DNA from: Succinivibrio faecicola
Lineage (GTDB): Bacteria > Pseudomonadota > Gammaproteobacteria > Enterobacterales > Succinivibrionaceae
Assembly: GCF_019448115.1 (NCBI RefSeq)
Contig: NZ_JAGFNY010000019.1
Coordinates: 1-37,370 of the forward strand
Length of the DNA: 37,370 nt
Reading direction: 5' to 3'
Below, piece by piece: positions 8,926-19,700 of this stretch (positions are counted from its first letter, which is position 1; each line of letters starts with the position of its first letter). The position numbers were made by a program, and so were the translations under genes. Below the pieces are notes generated by a model, which saw only the letters and a list, made by a program, of their open reading frames with translations, did no database searches and was not told the DNA's origin.

Positions 8926-10122
8926 TTATACTCTTCTTAAGGTATCTGCAACATTAAGACGTCTTATTCTTGCAGTACTTAAAACAAGACTGATTATCAA
9001 AAGAACTAAAAGTGTAAACAAAAGGCCTAAAATAACATGAGAAAAGTTAAAGACACTTATCAAGGTTCCGCCAGAAAGTCTGTCTGCAAAATACTGATTA
9101 AAGCTAAATTTAAGTGCGCAGAACATGGTAAATGCCCCAAGATATGATAAAAGACCTAAGGTTAGATTCTGCACAATAATACACTGCATGATCCCGTATT
9201 CGCTCATTCCATCAAGTTTTAAAAGTGCATAACTTTTTTCCAGTCTTATAAGATTTGTAAGAATGAGTCCACCTGAAGCTAAAATACCGCCTGTTATAGA
9301 AATAAATGCCACTGAATAGAAAATGACAGACAGAACAGATGATATTGCCTTAAGCTCCTCTATTTCGTTTATGCAGGCTTTGATTTGATAGTTTCTTTCC
9401 CTAAAAAAAGCAGCCATAGGTTCGACATCATCAAGAGTTTTTACATAAAGACGCAGCTTTGCAAAATATTTGCGCTCAAGATTTAGATTTGATCCGTCTG
9501 AAAAAACAGGTGGTTCATATCCGTCTCTAAAATCCTCCATATAAAGCATGGTATTGTAATTTACATATATGGTATTTATAGACTGATATTCTTTCTTGAT
9601 TATGCCCTTTAGCTTAAACTCAACCACGCTGTTCTGTCTTTGTGAATCAACTATTCTTGAGATGACAAGCAAAAATGTATCGCCTGTTTTAATTTTCAGA
9701 TCATCACAAAGTGTCTGTGACAGATATGCCTCATTTTCTTTTAGCACACCATCAAGATTTGAAGCTATAGCTATTGGATCGTAAATTGCGGTTGGAAGCG
9801 CGCTCAATGATGTTTTAATCTTTCCTTTATAATTTATATCAGCAGTTGCAGATAAAGAACGTGTAAGAGGAAGACAGAACTGAACCTTACTGTCATTTTT
9901 AACCTGATTTATAAAATTCTCATCAAGCTTGTATCCTGTCATCATTTTTATTTCAAGCTTTAAAGGTGATGATTTCAGATCGTGCTCTAAGGTACTTATA
10001 ATTCCATACTTTAAAGAAAACAGAAACATAAGAGGTGCAATCACAGAGCATAAGGATGCAAAGATACAGAAGGATACAAGTTTTTCAAACCACAGTGATT
10101 TAAATGCAAGAGTAAAAATCAT
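8926..10122 (-). CDS. ABC transporter permease, FtsX/MacB type
   Basis: A 398-aa permease of the type VII ABC (MacB/LolC/FtsX) layout: one N-terminal transmembrane helix (about 16-36), a periplasmic domain of about 215 residues, then three C-terminal helices (about 258-287, 315-340 and 363-383) and a basic tail ending ARIRRLNVADTLRRV. The segment ALLKLDGMSEYGIMQ after helix 2 is the cytosolic coupling region typical of FtsX domains. I chose the ATG at 10120-10122, which lies 1 nt beyond the ATPase stop and has a GAGGG site. The frame extends to 10167 but would overlap the ATPase gene by 44 nt. Family members do not import solutes: they convert ATP hydrolysis to periplasmic movement or lipoprotein extraction, which fits an operon encoding two lipoproteins and periplasmic domains. 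Confidence 0.9.
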   Translation of the reverse strand: MIFTLAFKSLWFEKLVSFCIFASLCSVIAPLMFLFSLKYGIISTLEHDLKSSPLKLEIKMMTGYKLDENFINQVKNDSKVQFCLPLTRSLSATADINYKGKIKTSLSALPTAIYDPIAIASNLDGVLKENEAYLSQTLCDDLKIKTGDTFLLVISRIVDSQRQNSVVEFKLKGIIKKEYQSINTIYVNYNTMLYMEDFRDGYEPPVFSDGSNLNLERKYFAKLRLYVKTLDDVEPMAAFFRERNYQIKACINEIEELKAISSVLSVIFYSVAFISITGGILASGGLILTNLIRLEKSYALLKLDGMSEYGIMQCIIVQNLTLGLLSYLGAFTMFCALKFSFNQYFADRLSGGTLISVFNFSHVILGLLFTLLVLLIISLVLSTARIRRLNVADTLRRV

Positions 10123-10123
10123 C

Positions 10124-10852
10124 CTATCCCTCACAGAAACTGCCAGAATTTGCTGTTTTCCTGACATACAAAAGACGTCTTAATCCATGAGACATCACAA
10201 GCTTTGTATCATGAGTCACTATAAGAGCTGCCATATCCAGATTCTTACAGTAATCAACAATCATTTTAAAAAGTATGTCTCCATGCTCTGGATCCAAAGA
10301 TGAGGTTGGCTCATCAATAAGTACAAGCTTTGGATTTGAACACAATGTTTTTACAAAAACAGCTCTTTGTCTTTGACCTATGGACAGCTCATGAGGTTTT
10401 CTGTTTAAAAGTGAGCTAAGAGAGAAAGCAGAAAAAAGATCATCAGCTCTCTTTTTTAGCTTTGCTTTATCGTAAAAATCAAAGCCAAGTTTTCTTGCAC
10501 TACAGCTTGCAATATCAATCTTGTAATCAATATTGTCTTTGATGCTAAGATATGGGAGCAGCCCTCCAGTCTGAGGCATATATCCTATAAAGGCTCCTCT
10601 GAAAAGCTCACACTGCTTTTTTGAAAGATCCTTTATATTTGTATTGCATAATGAAAACTCATCAAAGACCATTGAGTCTCTTAAAAAGCCAAGACACTCA
10701 AGCATGGTACTCTTGCCACAGCCAGAAACACCGGTTAGAGCAACAATATCATGCGCACACAGCTTTAAGCTGTCTATACCTACGCTATAGTTCTCATCTG
10801 TCCTTTTATATGAAAAGGACAGATTTTTTATATTAAGGATCTGCTCTGTCAA
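10124..10852 (-). CDS. ABC transporter ATP-binding protein
   Basis: A 242-aa ABC ATPase, partner of the following permease. Visible motifs are Walker A GVSGCGKST (41-49), Q-loop YMPQTGG (Gln94), signature LSIGQRQR (156-163), Walker B LVLIDEP (176-182), D-loop SSLD and the switch His in IVTHD (214). Size and layout match the LolD/MacB/FtsE group. The start codon is TTG (10850-10852) and overlaps the TGA of the upstream VWA gene in the sequence TTGA, which indicates translational coupling. The signature has Ile in place of the common Ser (LSGGQ to LSIGQ), which is tolerated in this group. No substrate-binding gene is present, as expected for mechanotransmitting ABC systems. Confidence 0.93.
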   Translation of the reverse strand: MTEQILNIKNLSFSYKRTDENYSVGIDSLKLCAHDIVALTGVSGCGKSTMLECLGFLRDSMVFDEFSLCNTNIKDLSKKQCELFRGAFIGYMPQTGGLLPYLSIKDNIDYKIDIASCSARKLGFDFYDKAKLKKRADDLFSAFSLSSLLNRKPHELSIGQRQRAVFVKTLCSNPKLVLIDEPTSSLDPEHGDILFKMIVDYCKNLDMAALIVTHDTKLVMSHGLRRLLYVRKTANSGSFCEG

Positions 10853-12771
10853 GGTAAAATCTCAAGTGGAACTGGATATACAGCCTCTGAAGCATCCTCA
10901 AGAGGATTTAACTTAACCCATCTTGACAGATCGTCATTACAAAGCTGATAGTATTTAAGCTTGCTTTCAAGATCGTAAATTGTCTGGTTCTGCTCATCAG
11001 GCCCCATGCTTGACCATGTATCCTCATCAAGCTCCTGAATTCTGCTCTTGTATGGGAGATCGTCAAGATACTCACCTAATAAACCAAGATCAGCAATTTT
11101 TGATGTCTGTGCTTTTGCAACAGAATCAGGATCACGACCTAAAGATACAGCAACCGATCTTAAGCTCTTGAACATCTTGTCAGGCTCAAGCATACCTTCA
11201 TTTGCAGCATCCAAAATCTTCTGAGTAACATCCTTTAGTGATGACAGCTGAGATTTAGTCAGTAAAACAACAGGTGTGCTTGTAGCTTTCTGATGATTTA
11301 GAGCATCTCTGTCAAGAAGCCAGCCGTACATGAAATCAGGAGTCCTGGTATTGAGTTTAGATCCAAGATAAGCAAGCTGCATTGCATGGCCTAAAGCTAT
11401 TGTATCCTCAGCCATTGATTTGTTTTCCTCTGTTACAGAGTAACCAACCGCGCTCTTTCCAAAGGCCGCCATCTTTACCTGATTTGAAATGTTTGATGAT
11501 AACTCATCAATTCTCTGACCGAACTTTTTAACATCACCTGCATTTACCTGATAGTAAAGAGGTTTATTGATAGTTTCATTGAAACTTAAATCCATATACT
11601 GCTCTTTGGCACTTTCATGATTATTGTTTCTCTTGCCAGAATCTGTAAGCAGATGCATTGTATAGATAGCTACACCCTTTTGTTTTGCATCAACTCTAAG
11701 CTCCTTTGCATCAAGACCTGTCGTTGACAGCTTATCAGAGCCTTTAATTGAGCCTGCATCTGTTATAAGAACAATATATCTGCCGCCGTATTTTGACCAG
11801 TCAACCTGCTCAAGTGCGGTATTTATACCTGCATATGCATCCTCATCAAAGTATTTACTTGATACCTTAGCCTGAGACAGATCTTTTAGCTTTTGAGTAA
11901 ATGTATTAACATCTGTAGCCTCGCCAGGCTTTATAAATACCTTAGAGGTATATTCAAGTGCAGGAACTGCCTTTGTATTTGATCTGAAAGAGACAAGACC
12001 AAAATGCACACTGTCAGATAAACCTTCAGCTTTAAGATGCTCTGACACGGCATTTATAGTCTTTTTGGTTCTGTCAATGTATGGCTGCATTGAAATTGAT
12101 GAATCAATAACAAAAACAATAGCAGCCTTGAATGTCTTTAGTGCATTGACTGAATTATCAGAGCTCTTCTTTTTACTCTGACTTTTGGTAATTGATGCAA
12201 TCTTCAAAGCTCTTACATAGTTACCATCATCAAACATTGACTCTTCATAATCGAGAATAGGTAGCAAATAAAACTGCTTTTTGTAGTCAACATAATGCAA
12301 AGGCTCGATTGAAACCACACCATCTGCACTGCCTTTTTTCACTACCTCATCTAGCTTTTTCTTATAAACTGTTGATATGTTCTTGTCAGAAATTAAGGAT
12401 GTAACATCATCTTTATTTTTGAAGATAAGAGCTCTGTTTCTGTTAGCAGGATTTGTAAACATAAGCGCTGTCTGCATTTTCCACTGTACAGTACAGTCCT
12501 TGTCAAGATAACCTGCAATCTTGCCGGTATCATCAGGTCCAACCTTTATGGTTCTGCCATCATCCTCATAAACATAGAATCTTGAAAAGGCATTTACCTT
12601 TTTTCCATCCTTTGCATTTGCATCGCTTTTTAGTCTGCAAGATGGTGTTGTAAGCACTCTTTGGTATAAGGTTGTCTTACCTTCCATTAAAAGAGGTGCA
12701 CTGCTTGCTGCACTTAAAGATACAGATAAAAGACCTAAAGTTGCAATTGAGCTTTTTAAGAATCTGTTCAT
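10849..12771 (-). CDS. Exported VWA-domain protein with SH3-like N-terminal region
   Basis: A 640-aa protein with a Sec signal peptide (about 1-24, cleavage near AASSA). Residues about 36-120 look like a small beta-barrel/SH3b region (SRFYVYEDDGRTIKVG, then GYLDKDCTVQWK and FTNPANRNRALIF), a layout I recall from VWA proteins linked to type VI secretion regulators (PpkA-type C-termini). The VWA domain starts at FVIDSSISMQP with a complete MIDAS (Asp223, Ser225, Ser227) and continues to YIVLITDAGS. The last 200 residues form a mainly helical domain with no match that I know. It abuts the upstream 378-aa gene (0-nt gap) and shares bases with the ABC ATPase start. It is predicted to be periplasmic, where the SH3-like part could contact peptidoglycan or partner proteins (inference). 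Confidence 0.85.
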   Translation of the reverse strand: MNRFLKSSIATLGLLSVSLSAASSAPLLMEGKTTLYQRVLTTPSCRLKSDANAKDGKKVNAFSRFYVYEDDGRTIKVGPDDTGKIAGYLDKDCTVQWKMQTALMFTNPANRNRALIFKNKDDVTSLISDKNISTVYKKKLDEVVKKGSADGVVSIEPLHYVDYKKQFYLLPILDYEESMFDDGNYVRALKIASITKSQSKKKSSDNSVNALKTFKAAIVFVIDSSISMQPYIDRTKKTINAVSEHLKAEGLSDSVHFGLVSFRSNTKAVPALEYTSKVFIKPGEATDVNTFTQKLKDLSQAKVSSKYFDEDAYAGINTALEQVDWSKYGGRYIVLITDAGSIKGSDKLSTTGLDAKELRVDAKQKGVAIYTMHLLTDSGKRNNNHESAKEQYMDLSFNETINKPLYYQVNAGDVKKFGQRIDELSSNISNQVKMAAFGKSAVGYSVTEENKSMAEDTIALGHAMQLAYLGSKLNTRTPDFMYGWLLDRDALNHQKATSTPVVLLTKSQLSSLKDVTQKILDAANEGMLEPDKMFKSLRSVAVSLGRDPDSVAKAQTSKIADLGLLGEYLDDLPYKSRIQELDEDTWSSMGPDEQNQTIYDLESKLKYYQLCNDDLSRWVKLNPLEDASEAVYPVPLEILP

Positions 12772-13908
12772 TTATTCACCTTTGAGCTTTGATAAAGCCT
12801 CTTGTGCCTCATCTGATTCATTCAAGGAATAAGCTTTTTCATACCAGTAAATTGCCATTTTTTCATTCTTCTGTTCACACTGTGAGCTTACAGAAGAATT
12901 CTTATCAAAATACTTAGCATAGGCAAAAGCAACATCACCATCCTTTCTGCCGATACTTGAGAAAAGACGTTTTCCAAGATTACAGCGATTATTTGCAAAG
13001 GCCTTATTTGAAAGCTCAATTATTTCATCTGATGATACGCTAGCCTGAATACATGCTTTAATAAGATCAGCATCATTAGGATTTGAAATGGAACATCCAT
13101 TTACAGTTGATGATGACTGTGCGCTTACAGCTGTATTTTCATTAGCTTTTGATGCATCATCTAAAGCTTGAGTATCTGTATCATCATCCTTGTTTTCATC
13201 AGCTTTATTACTGTCATCTACCTGCTCTAAAGCTTGCTTTGACATATCACCTGCAGTTGCATCTTTACTGTTTAGATAGTTAAATAGGAAATAACCTAAA
13301 ACACCTAAAGCTAGCAGTATTAAAAGAATTATTAAAATTAAAGGCAATATGCTTTTTTTCTTGCTATTTGCAGTATTCTGATAGTTTATTGGACCATCTT
13401 TAATCACTGATTCTTGTACAGTACACTCAGCACCATTTAAAGCTGTATTTGACAATGTACTGTTATTTAAAGCACCGATATTCTCTTTTTCAAGTGAAGG
13501 TGGTTCAATCATAAGCTCTAGTGATTTTGTAACAGGAGCAAAAAGATTATAAGTCTCACCTACTATCTGTCCTGTTTCAATTTCAAATTCACGAACAGAT
13601 ACACTAAATGAGCTGTTGAATCTGTTTGATTCTCTGTAAAGAGTATTATTGACAGATGCAGGAAGTTCTATTTTGTAACCGTTAATATCATTAGATACAA
13701 ATTTAATACTTTCAGGCTTTAGCTTTATACTATCAGTTACACTCTCAGTTGTGCTCTTATCCTTAAATGTAATTTCAAGAGAGTTTTTAGCATTACGCTT
13801 AGCAAGTGGACTTCCTATCTGAATATCTTTGATTTCACTACTTTTTACATCTTTGATAATCAGATAGCCTTTACCATTTTCATTTAAAATTTCAGCATTT
13901 ATATTCAT
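12772..13908 (-). CDS. Single-pass membrane protein with C-terminal Sel1/TPR-like helices
   Basis: A 378-aa protein, family not recognised. The N-terminal 140 residues are beta-rich and presumably cytosolic, followed by a polar linker. The KKKS stop at 183-186 precedes one transmembrane helix (about 187-211). After an acidic low-complexity linker, the C-terminal 100 residues show helical repeats reminiscent of Sel1-like units (FAYAKYFD, then KMAIYWYEKAYSL), which usually bind proteins. The positive-inside pattern places the repeats in the periplasm. The gene begins 2 nt after the srfC stop and ends exactly where the VWA gene begins, so it is firmly inside the operon. Its bitopic layout parallels the SrfA-like and anchored VWA proteins. 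Confidence 0.8.
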   Translation of the reverse strand: MNINAEILNENGKGYLIIKDVKSSEIKDIQIGSPLAKRNAKNSLEITFKDKSTTESVTDSIKLKPESIKFVSNDINGYKIELPASVNNTLYRESNRFNSSFSVSVREFEIETGQIVGETYNLFAPVTKSLELMIEPPSLEKENIGALNNSTLSNTALNGAECTVQESVIKDGPINYQNTANSKKKSILPLILIILLILLALGVLGYFLFNYLNSKDATAGDMSKQALEQVDDSNKADENKDDDTDTQALDDASKANENTAVSAQSSSTVNGCSISNPNDADLIKACIQASVSSDEIIELSNKAFANNRCNLGKRLFSSIGRKDGDVAFAYAKYFDKNSSVSSQCEQKNEKMAIYWYEKAYSLNESDEAQEALSKLKGE

Positions 13909-13910
13909 TG

Positions 13911-16751
13911 TTAAGCAGATGCCTCTTCAATTGACATAAACTTTTCTAGATCTGTAAGCAGAGCACACAGCTCATCATTCTTCTTTGAATCAAGTTTATA
14001 GATACTTGCTGCCTGAGTATTTACATTGGCGATCATATGAACAAGGACAGAGAAATGATCGTTTAGATAATTTGTCTTTATTCTTGAAACCATATCCTTG
14101 GTTATCTCAATGGTATGCTCTTTTTCATCTAATGCATTTTCAGTAAATAATTCTCTATTCTCATCAGAACTGTTAAATGGTCTTTCAATGTTATTTGGAG
14201 TAGAGCCAACATAAAGATAGGTGTTAAAATCTGAGATTATCTTAAGAGCAATTGCACACTGAGAATCTACAATATCCTCTTTTCTCTTTGTCTGAGATTC
14301 ATTTTTTTCAAGGATATCTGCAACCTTATTTTCAATATTAGCAGCTCTGTAAGCTACCTTCATTTCATGTGTCAGATACTGTAGCAATGCACTAATCTTC
14401 TGTTTTAAAACATTCTTATCAGTTATTATCTGATTGCTCTCATCAAGGAAGAATGAACATTCAGCAATTCTTTTTTCTTCTGAATATTCACTAACACTTT
14501 TCTGTGCATTCTCATCCCATGCATAAAGAATATTATCAACAATACTGTTAAAGGCCTTACCTGCAGCAATATCATCAAGTTTATCATCTCGCATTTTAGT
14601 AAGAGCTGCAGCAAAGCGGAATGAATTCTTGTTCACACCGCTTGTAAAGTTTGTAAGATAATCATCTCTTGCCTCTTTTTCATCAATTTCAATAAATGAT
14701 CTTAAATCTGCAAGAATACCTGCCTGATTATCACACTGAATAATATCCTTCACATTAGCAATTGCTATCTGTTTTAACTTATCTCTCTTCTTTGATGAAT
14801 CAAGACTTGCAAACTTTGACAGCTCCTGTTCAATGCTCTGATACTCTTTTTGTATGGATAAATAGAAGTTATCCTTACCCTGTGTAAAATCCTTGCCATA
14901 GGTATCATTTATAAACTGTACAAGATAGCTTACACCACCATCTGATGGCTTTAAAACCTCATTGACTGTTGGAGTTTCTTCTGCTTTTGAGTTATCTAAA
15001 AACTCCTTAAATTTGTATACATGCTCCATGCAAGGATCTTTTACGATATCCTTAATGTATTCATCAATAAATGGTTTTGCACTATCCTTGATGCCAGTCT
15101 CTACGATTCCGTTTTCACTGTTTGTTACATCATAGACAAGCTCAGTTCCTGAAAGATTTGGTCGTCTTGCAAAGAAGAACTGATCAAAAGGTTTATCATC
15201 TGTCCAGTGACGAACCCAGTCAGCCTTGAACTTTTGCATTGCCATTGTAATGGTGCCATTAATGTCAGATGCAGCGGCAACTGATGCATCTCTTTTCATA
15301 TTTCTTGTAAAGCAGTAGTCAAACTTTGTAAATACACCTACAAGTGGATTTATTTTGCCTTTTCTGCTCTGTGCAGTTGCACCGACGTTAACATCAATCC
15401 AGTTTGTAATATATGGGGTAAGCTCCGATACCTCAGCCTGTCCCTGTACTGTCTGACAGCATAAAAGAACATCAATTTCATGACGTTCACAGTAACGCTC
15501 GATAAGATATCCAACCTTACCACGAAGGAGGAACTGACATGCTGAATACTCTTTTGAGTTTGGATTTGTAAAATCTGCTTTTCCACTTAATGTTCTCCAG
15601 ACCTTTGTATCCATCTTCTCACGTGAACGGGCGCCTGGAAAATCAAGAACATCACAAGATTTAACGCCTGAGTTTTCAGCCTGAGGGAATGAAATTTCAC
15701 AGGTAATGGCAGCTAATGCACAGTGACGAAGATTAACAACCTTTGCCCCTTCATCATCAAGAGCAATATTCACATTGTCTGTATAACTTTCATCAAGCAG
15801 TCTGTCTAATGCCTTGACATTAACAAGAGTACCATTTGCCTTCTGGATAAGCTCTCCTTTTTCATTCTTTTCAACAATAGAATCGATATTTGCAAATACG
15901 GTTGTTGCACCTTCTAGCTTATCAAAATCATCAATCAGTGCCTTATAAAGATTGTCAAAGGCTGGCATCTGATGCCATAAGGTTGAAAACAGTTTGACTC
16001 TGCCATCCTTATTTAGCTTTGAAATTATGTTTCTTGCATTTAAAAAGAAATAACCGTCTGCATTAAACTGCTCTTCTTTAAGACAGCTTACATTTGAATG
16101 GGTATTTACATAATCAGCTAAAGAAACCACATCCTGCTTTGTAAAATAAGTCTTTTCACCATCTTTTAGCAGATATTTAGGATCGTTAAGCTCTGAAAAA
16201 AGATTTTTTAGTACATTTTGATCTTTGAAAAAAGCATCATGCTCTAAAAGATATGCCTTTCCATCCTCAGAGCCATAGTCAATATCAAGAAAATATGAGT
16301 TAACTAAGATCTTTAAAAGATCACACTCCTTGATTACCTTTAAAACAATTGGATAATCAGATGGAGCTTTTCTCATTTTTGAGGTAAATCTTGTTACAAG
16401 ACCTGTAGCTTCTCTGTCACCACCTACAGGATTTAAATGAGAGAAGAAACTTATCTTCTGTGAATTCCATGTAACCTCAAGGCCCTTGCCGCCACCGTTT
16501 GATGCAAGAGCTGATACAAGATAGCTCTTACCTGCCTGAGATGAGCCGAATACACCGATTGTTGTAGCAACGGGCAATACCTCATGAGCTGCCTTTGCGC
16601 TGTTAGCCAGACGTAGAAGCCTTGTTTTAAGTTTGTCAGCACCACTTAAGATTTTCTCATCTTCAATGCCTTTGTACCAGTCAACAACATTTGCTAAGGT
16701 CACTGCTGCCTTATCAAGTGAATTTAAATCATATTTATATTTGCTGCTCAT
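13911..16751 (-). CDS. srfC: SrfC family, dynamin-like GTPase (putative virulence factor)
   Basis: A 946-aa cytosolic protein of the SrfC/Virul_Fac family (PF10139). G1/Walker A is GSSQAGKS (residues 69-76, inside TIGVFGSSQAGKSYLVSALA). A G2 candidate lies in GGDREATGLVTRFT, G3 is DFPGARSR (near 370), and G4 is TKFD (near 476). The long helical C-terminal half is dynamin-like in layout and may bend or bridge membranes or drive oligomerisation. The family is known from the Salmonella srfABC locus, where the genes were identified as regulated by SsrB; its molecular function is not settled. The start has an AAAGGATT site. It follows srfB by 11 nt. The protein is somewhat longer than the family members I remember. 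Confidence 0.93.
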   Translation of the reverse strand: MSSKYKYDLNSLDKAAVTLANVVDWYKGIEDEKILSGADKLKTRLLRLANSAKAAHEVLPVATTIGVFGSSQAGKSYLVSALASNGGGKGLEVTWNSQKISFFSHLNPVGGDREATGLVTRFTSKMRKAPSDYPIVLKVIKECDLLKILVNSYFLDIDYGSEDGKAYLLEHDAFFKDQNVLKNLFSELNDPKYLLKDGEKTYFTKQDVVSLADYVNTHSNVSCLKEEQFNADGYFFLNARNIISKLNKDGRVKLFSTLWHQMPAFDNLYKALIDDFDKLEGATTVFANIDSIVEKNEKGELIQKANGTLVNVKALDRLLDESYTDNVNIALDDEGAKVVNLRHCALAAITCEISFPQAENSGVKSCDVLDFPGARSREKMDTKVWRTLSGKADFTNPNSKEYSACQFLLRGKVGYLIERYCERHEIDVLLCCQTVQGQAEVSELTPYITNWIDVNVGATAQSRKGKINPLVGVFTKFDYCFTRNMKRDASVAAASDINGTITMAMQKFKADWVRHWTDDKPFDQFFFARRPNLSGTELVYDVTNSENGIVETGIKDSAKPFIDEYIKDIVKDPCMEHVYKFKEFLDNSKAEETPTVNEVLKPSDGGVSYLVQFINDTYGKDFTQGKDNFYLSIQKEYQSIEQELSKFASLDSSKKRDKLKQIAIANVKDIIQCDNQAGILADLRSFIEIDEKEARDDYLTNFTSGVNKNSFRFAAALTKMRDDKLDDIAAGKAFNSIVDNILYAWDENAQKSVSEYSEEKRIAECSFFLDESNQIITDKNVLKQKISALLQYLTHEMKVAYRAANIENKVADILEKNESQTKRKEDIVDSQCAIALKIISDFNTYLYVGSTPNNIERPFNSSDENRELFTENALDEKEHTIEITKDMVSRIKTNYLNDHFSVLVHMIANVNTQAASIYKLDSKKNDELCALLTDLEKFMSIEEASA

Positions 16752-16762
16752 TTTAAATCCTT

Positions 16763-19700
16763 TTACTTTAGCAATAGACCTGAATTGTTCCAGTAGTCAT
16801 CATCGAATGTAACTGTCATAAGTTTTATAGTTACATAGTCTCTTGCATTGCCTGTAAAATCGCTGTCAACAATTTCTGCTTCATCTATCTTTAACAGATT
16901 GAGTACAGGTTTATTTTCTTCGTCTAGTTCCTTATAAACAAAGTCAATTGATCTTCCAACAGCAGATTCATTGTTGATTGGATTCTCATCCAGGGTGATT
17001 TTAAATTTGAAGACCTTTGCATGAGCGTTTACCTCATTTGTGATCTTATCAAGATCTTGTTTTTCATCTTCCTTTTTAGCATAGTTTGATTCACCAAGAA
17101 TAGATGAAAGCTCTCGGCTTAACTGATATGCAATGTCATTTTTCAAATCAGAGTATAAAGATGCAAGCTTGTCATCTAAAAGTGATTCATTTGCTTTTAC
17201 AAACTCATCATATGCTGCATCAAAGGCACTTTGTGCTTTTGAATGGGCATTTGTAAGCTTTGCCATAAAGCCTGTCTGCTTTATTTGTGACTGAGCATTG
17301 TTACCTGCATTTTTTGCCATACTTATAAAGTCCATTGCAGCTTCATAAAATGGATTTGAGACATCTAAATAAGTCTCCTGTGTCTTTAAACTGCTGGACA
17401 TTGCAAATTCTTTTGCTTGTGCATACTGTGAAGATAATGCATCTACACTGTTTTTTGCACTTATATATTTCTCATCGGCCTTTTTACTTAAAGGATTTAT
17501 AAGTTTGCTGATAAAGTTATCTTTAAGACTTTGATAACCTTGCTCATCAAAACGAATCTGTGAATATTCTGGAGCAAAAAGCTTTTTGTTGTCTGTAATT
17601 GAACTTAACTGTTTTACAGAGGTTACAAGCTCGATGCTATAAAGAGGATTTGCAGTAAACTCTTCTTCTGCAAACTGTCTGTATCCTAATACAACAGGTG
17701 GTTTTGCTGTAAACTGTCTGCTAAAAACTTCATCTTTAAGATTAATCAGTTTTATTAAATTAGCATCTTCGCCTGTATATTTCTTTGTGACTGCATCTTT
17801 ATCTGTTATATCAATTGTAGGCTCTCTACCGGACTGTTTATCTCCATATACAGCCATTTGTGCATTGGTTTTAAATCTGAATTTTACAGATTCTTTTTCA
17901 AGCTTTGATTTGTTATCCACTGCACCCATATATCTTGCAGCAGAAGGAGCCTGCATATACTTTGGATTGATTCTAAAGTTTATAAGATTATTAACATTGC
18001 TTGTCTTGATATAGCCAATAGCTGCACCTACAACAACAGTGGTTTTAGGATCACCTATCTTTCCATCATTCAATGAAAATGTTGGATACCATGATGAGCA
18101 GTCATATGAATGCATTGATATAATTCTTTTTGCTGACAGATATGACTTGCTTTCAATTAGACGTCTGATACCAGGAAGCTTTGAAGCTCTGCCTGTTAAT
18201 AAAAGAACATCACAGCGGTATGCATTCACAATTGTATTTAAATAATCCAGTGTATTGCTTAATGAATTACTTGAATTGTGGAAAAGCTTTCTGTTTATTC
18301 TGTAAATATCAAATTCAAGCTTTGTATCAAAGAAGTCATCTACATCAAGACCATTTTTTACATATTCTTTTACTGATGAGTCAACCTCAAAACCGTTATC
18401 TTCCTTATCAAAAACGGCATCAAGTACAGGACACTCATCAGTATTCTTTAGAAAATCACTTATGCTGCCGCTTGTGACGACACTTGTAATTTCAATAGGT
18501 GCCTTTGATAGCTGTTCTATTCTGCCAAGAATTCTATATGCAATTCTTGTAAAGATCTGCTCTACACACTGAACTCTCTTCTGTTTTGAAAGAGCATTGC
18601 CAGCCTCTTTTGCAGAGCCAATGATATTCTTAAGATCAAAGCGGCCGTTTAGTTTTGGAATAATTTCATCGCAGATAATGTCATGTACAAGATCGTCACC
18701 TGCAACCTTATTTCCATCCTTTAAAACCTCTCTTATCTGTACAATACCCTGCTGATTTGAAACTTCAGTTGAGCCCAACTCCTTGTTTTCCATATCTGCA
18801 TAAACTCTGTATGGAACAGAATAATCTGTAATAACAAGATCGGTTGTACCACCACCTATATCTATTGTTGCAATTCTTGCTGTCTTGTAATCAGCTCTCT
18901 TTTTTGCAAAATCAAGAGGTGCATACTCATTGTATCTGCCATCTGCATCATCTCGTCTTATGTGAGATATGAAATCCAGTGCATTACCATTGAATACACG
19001 CTGAGTCTCATTGTAGAAATATACAAGCTGTCCTGCCATAGTTTCACTAAAATCAAGCTTAACCTCCGGAGGCATTGGGAACATTTGCTGAGCTTTTGTT
19101 CTGAATGAAAACTCTCGAGCTGGTGTTTTGTCAAAACCTCTTGCTTTCCAGACAATTCCTAAAGCCTGATATACACATGATCTGAAAACCTCTTTTTCAA
19201 GATCAGACATTGCAGGAGGTGTGGTAAGCACAATTGATTTTAAGAATCTTGGGCTATCCTCTTTTTGTTTTCTGTGTCTGTAGTGATAGCTGTTAATCTG
19301 CATCTGTGCCTGCAAAATTACCTCTACAAGCATAAAAGTCATCATTGATTTGCCTGTATATAGGGCTTTCATGTGACTGTCATCTGAATTGTTTGAGGTA
19401 TCTGCAAAAAGAGCATCACCAGATGAATTTAAATATTCTGATACGGGTGCATAAACAGCGGTCTTTTCAAATGTTTCAACGCTGTAGAGCTTTTCTTCAT
19501 ATGAATCTGTATCTTCTTCTTTCTGGCAGTACATTGGGATCTGATAATAGTTGCTGTTAAATGACCACTCTTCAACATGATCAGGATCTTTGTGCTCTAA
19601 CTGCCATAGATATCTTTTAGGTGAGATAAGACCTGTTCTGCCTTCATTTCCCTTTGCATTAGCTGCAAGATTTACAGCCTCCCTGCCGACACGTACTAAT

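Noticed and set aside
10123-10167. Longer permease start overlapping the ATPase gene
   Set aside because: The internal ATG at 10122 has a GAGGG site and gives the usual short cytosolic N-terminus before the first membrane helix.
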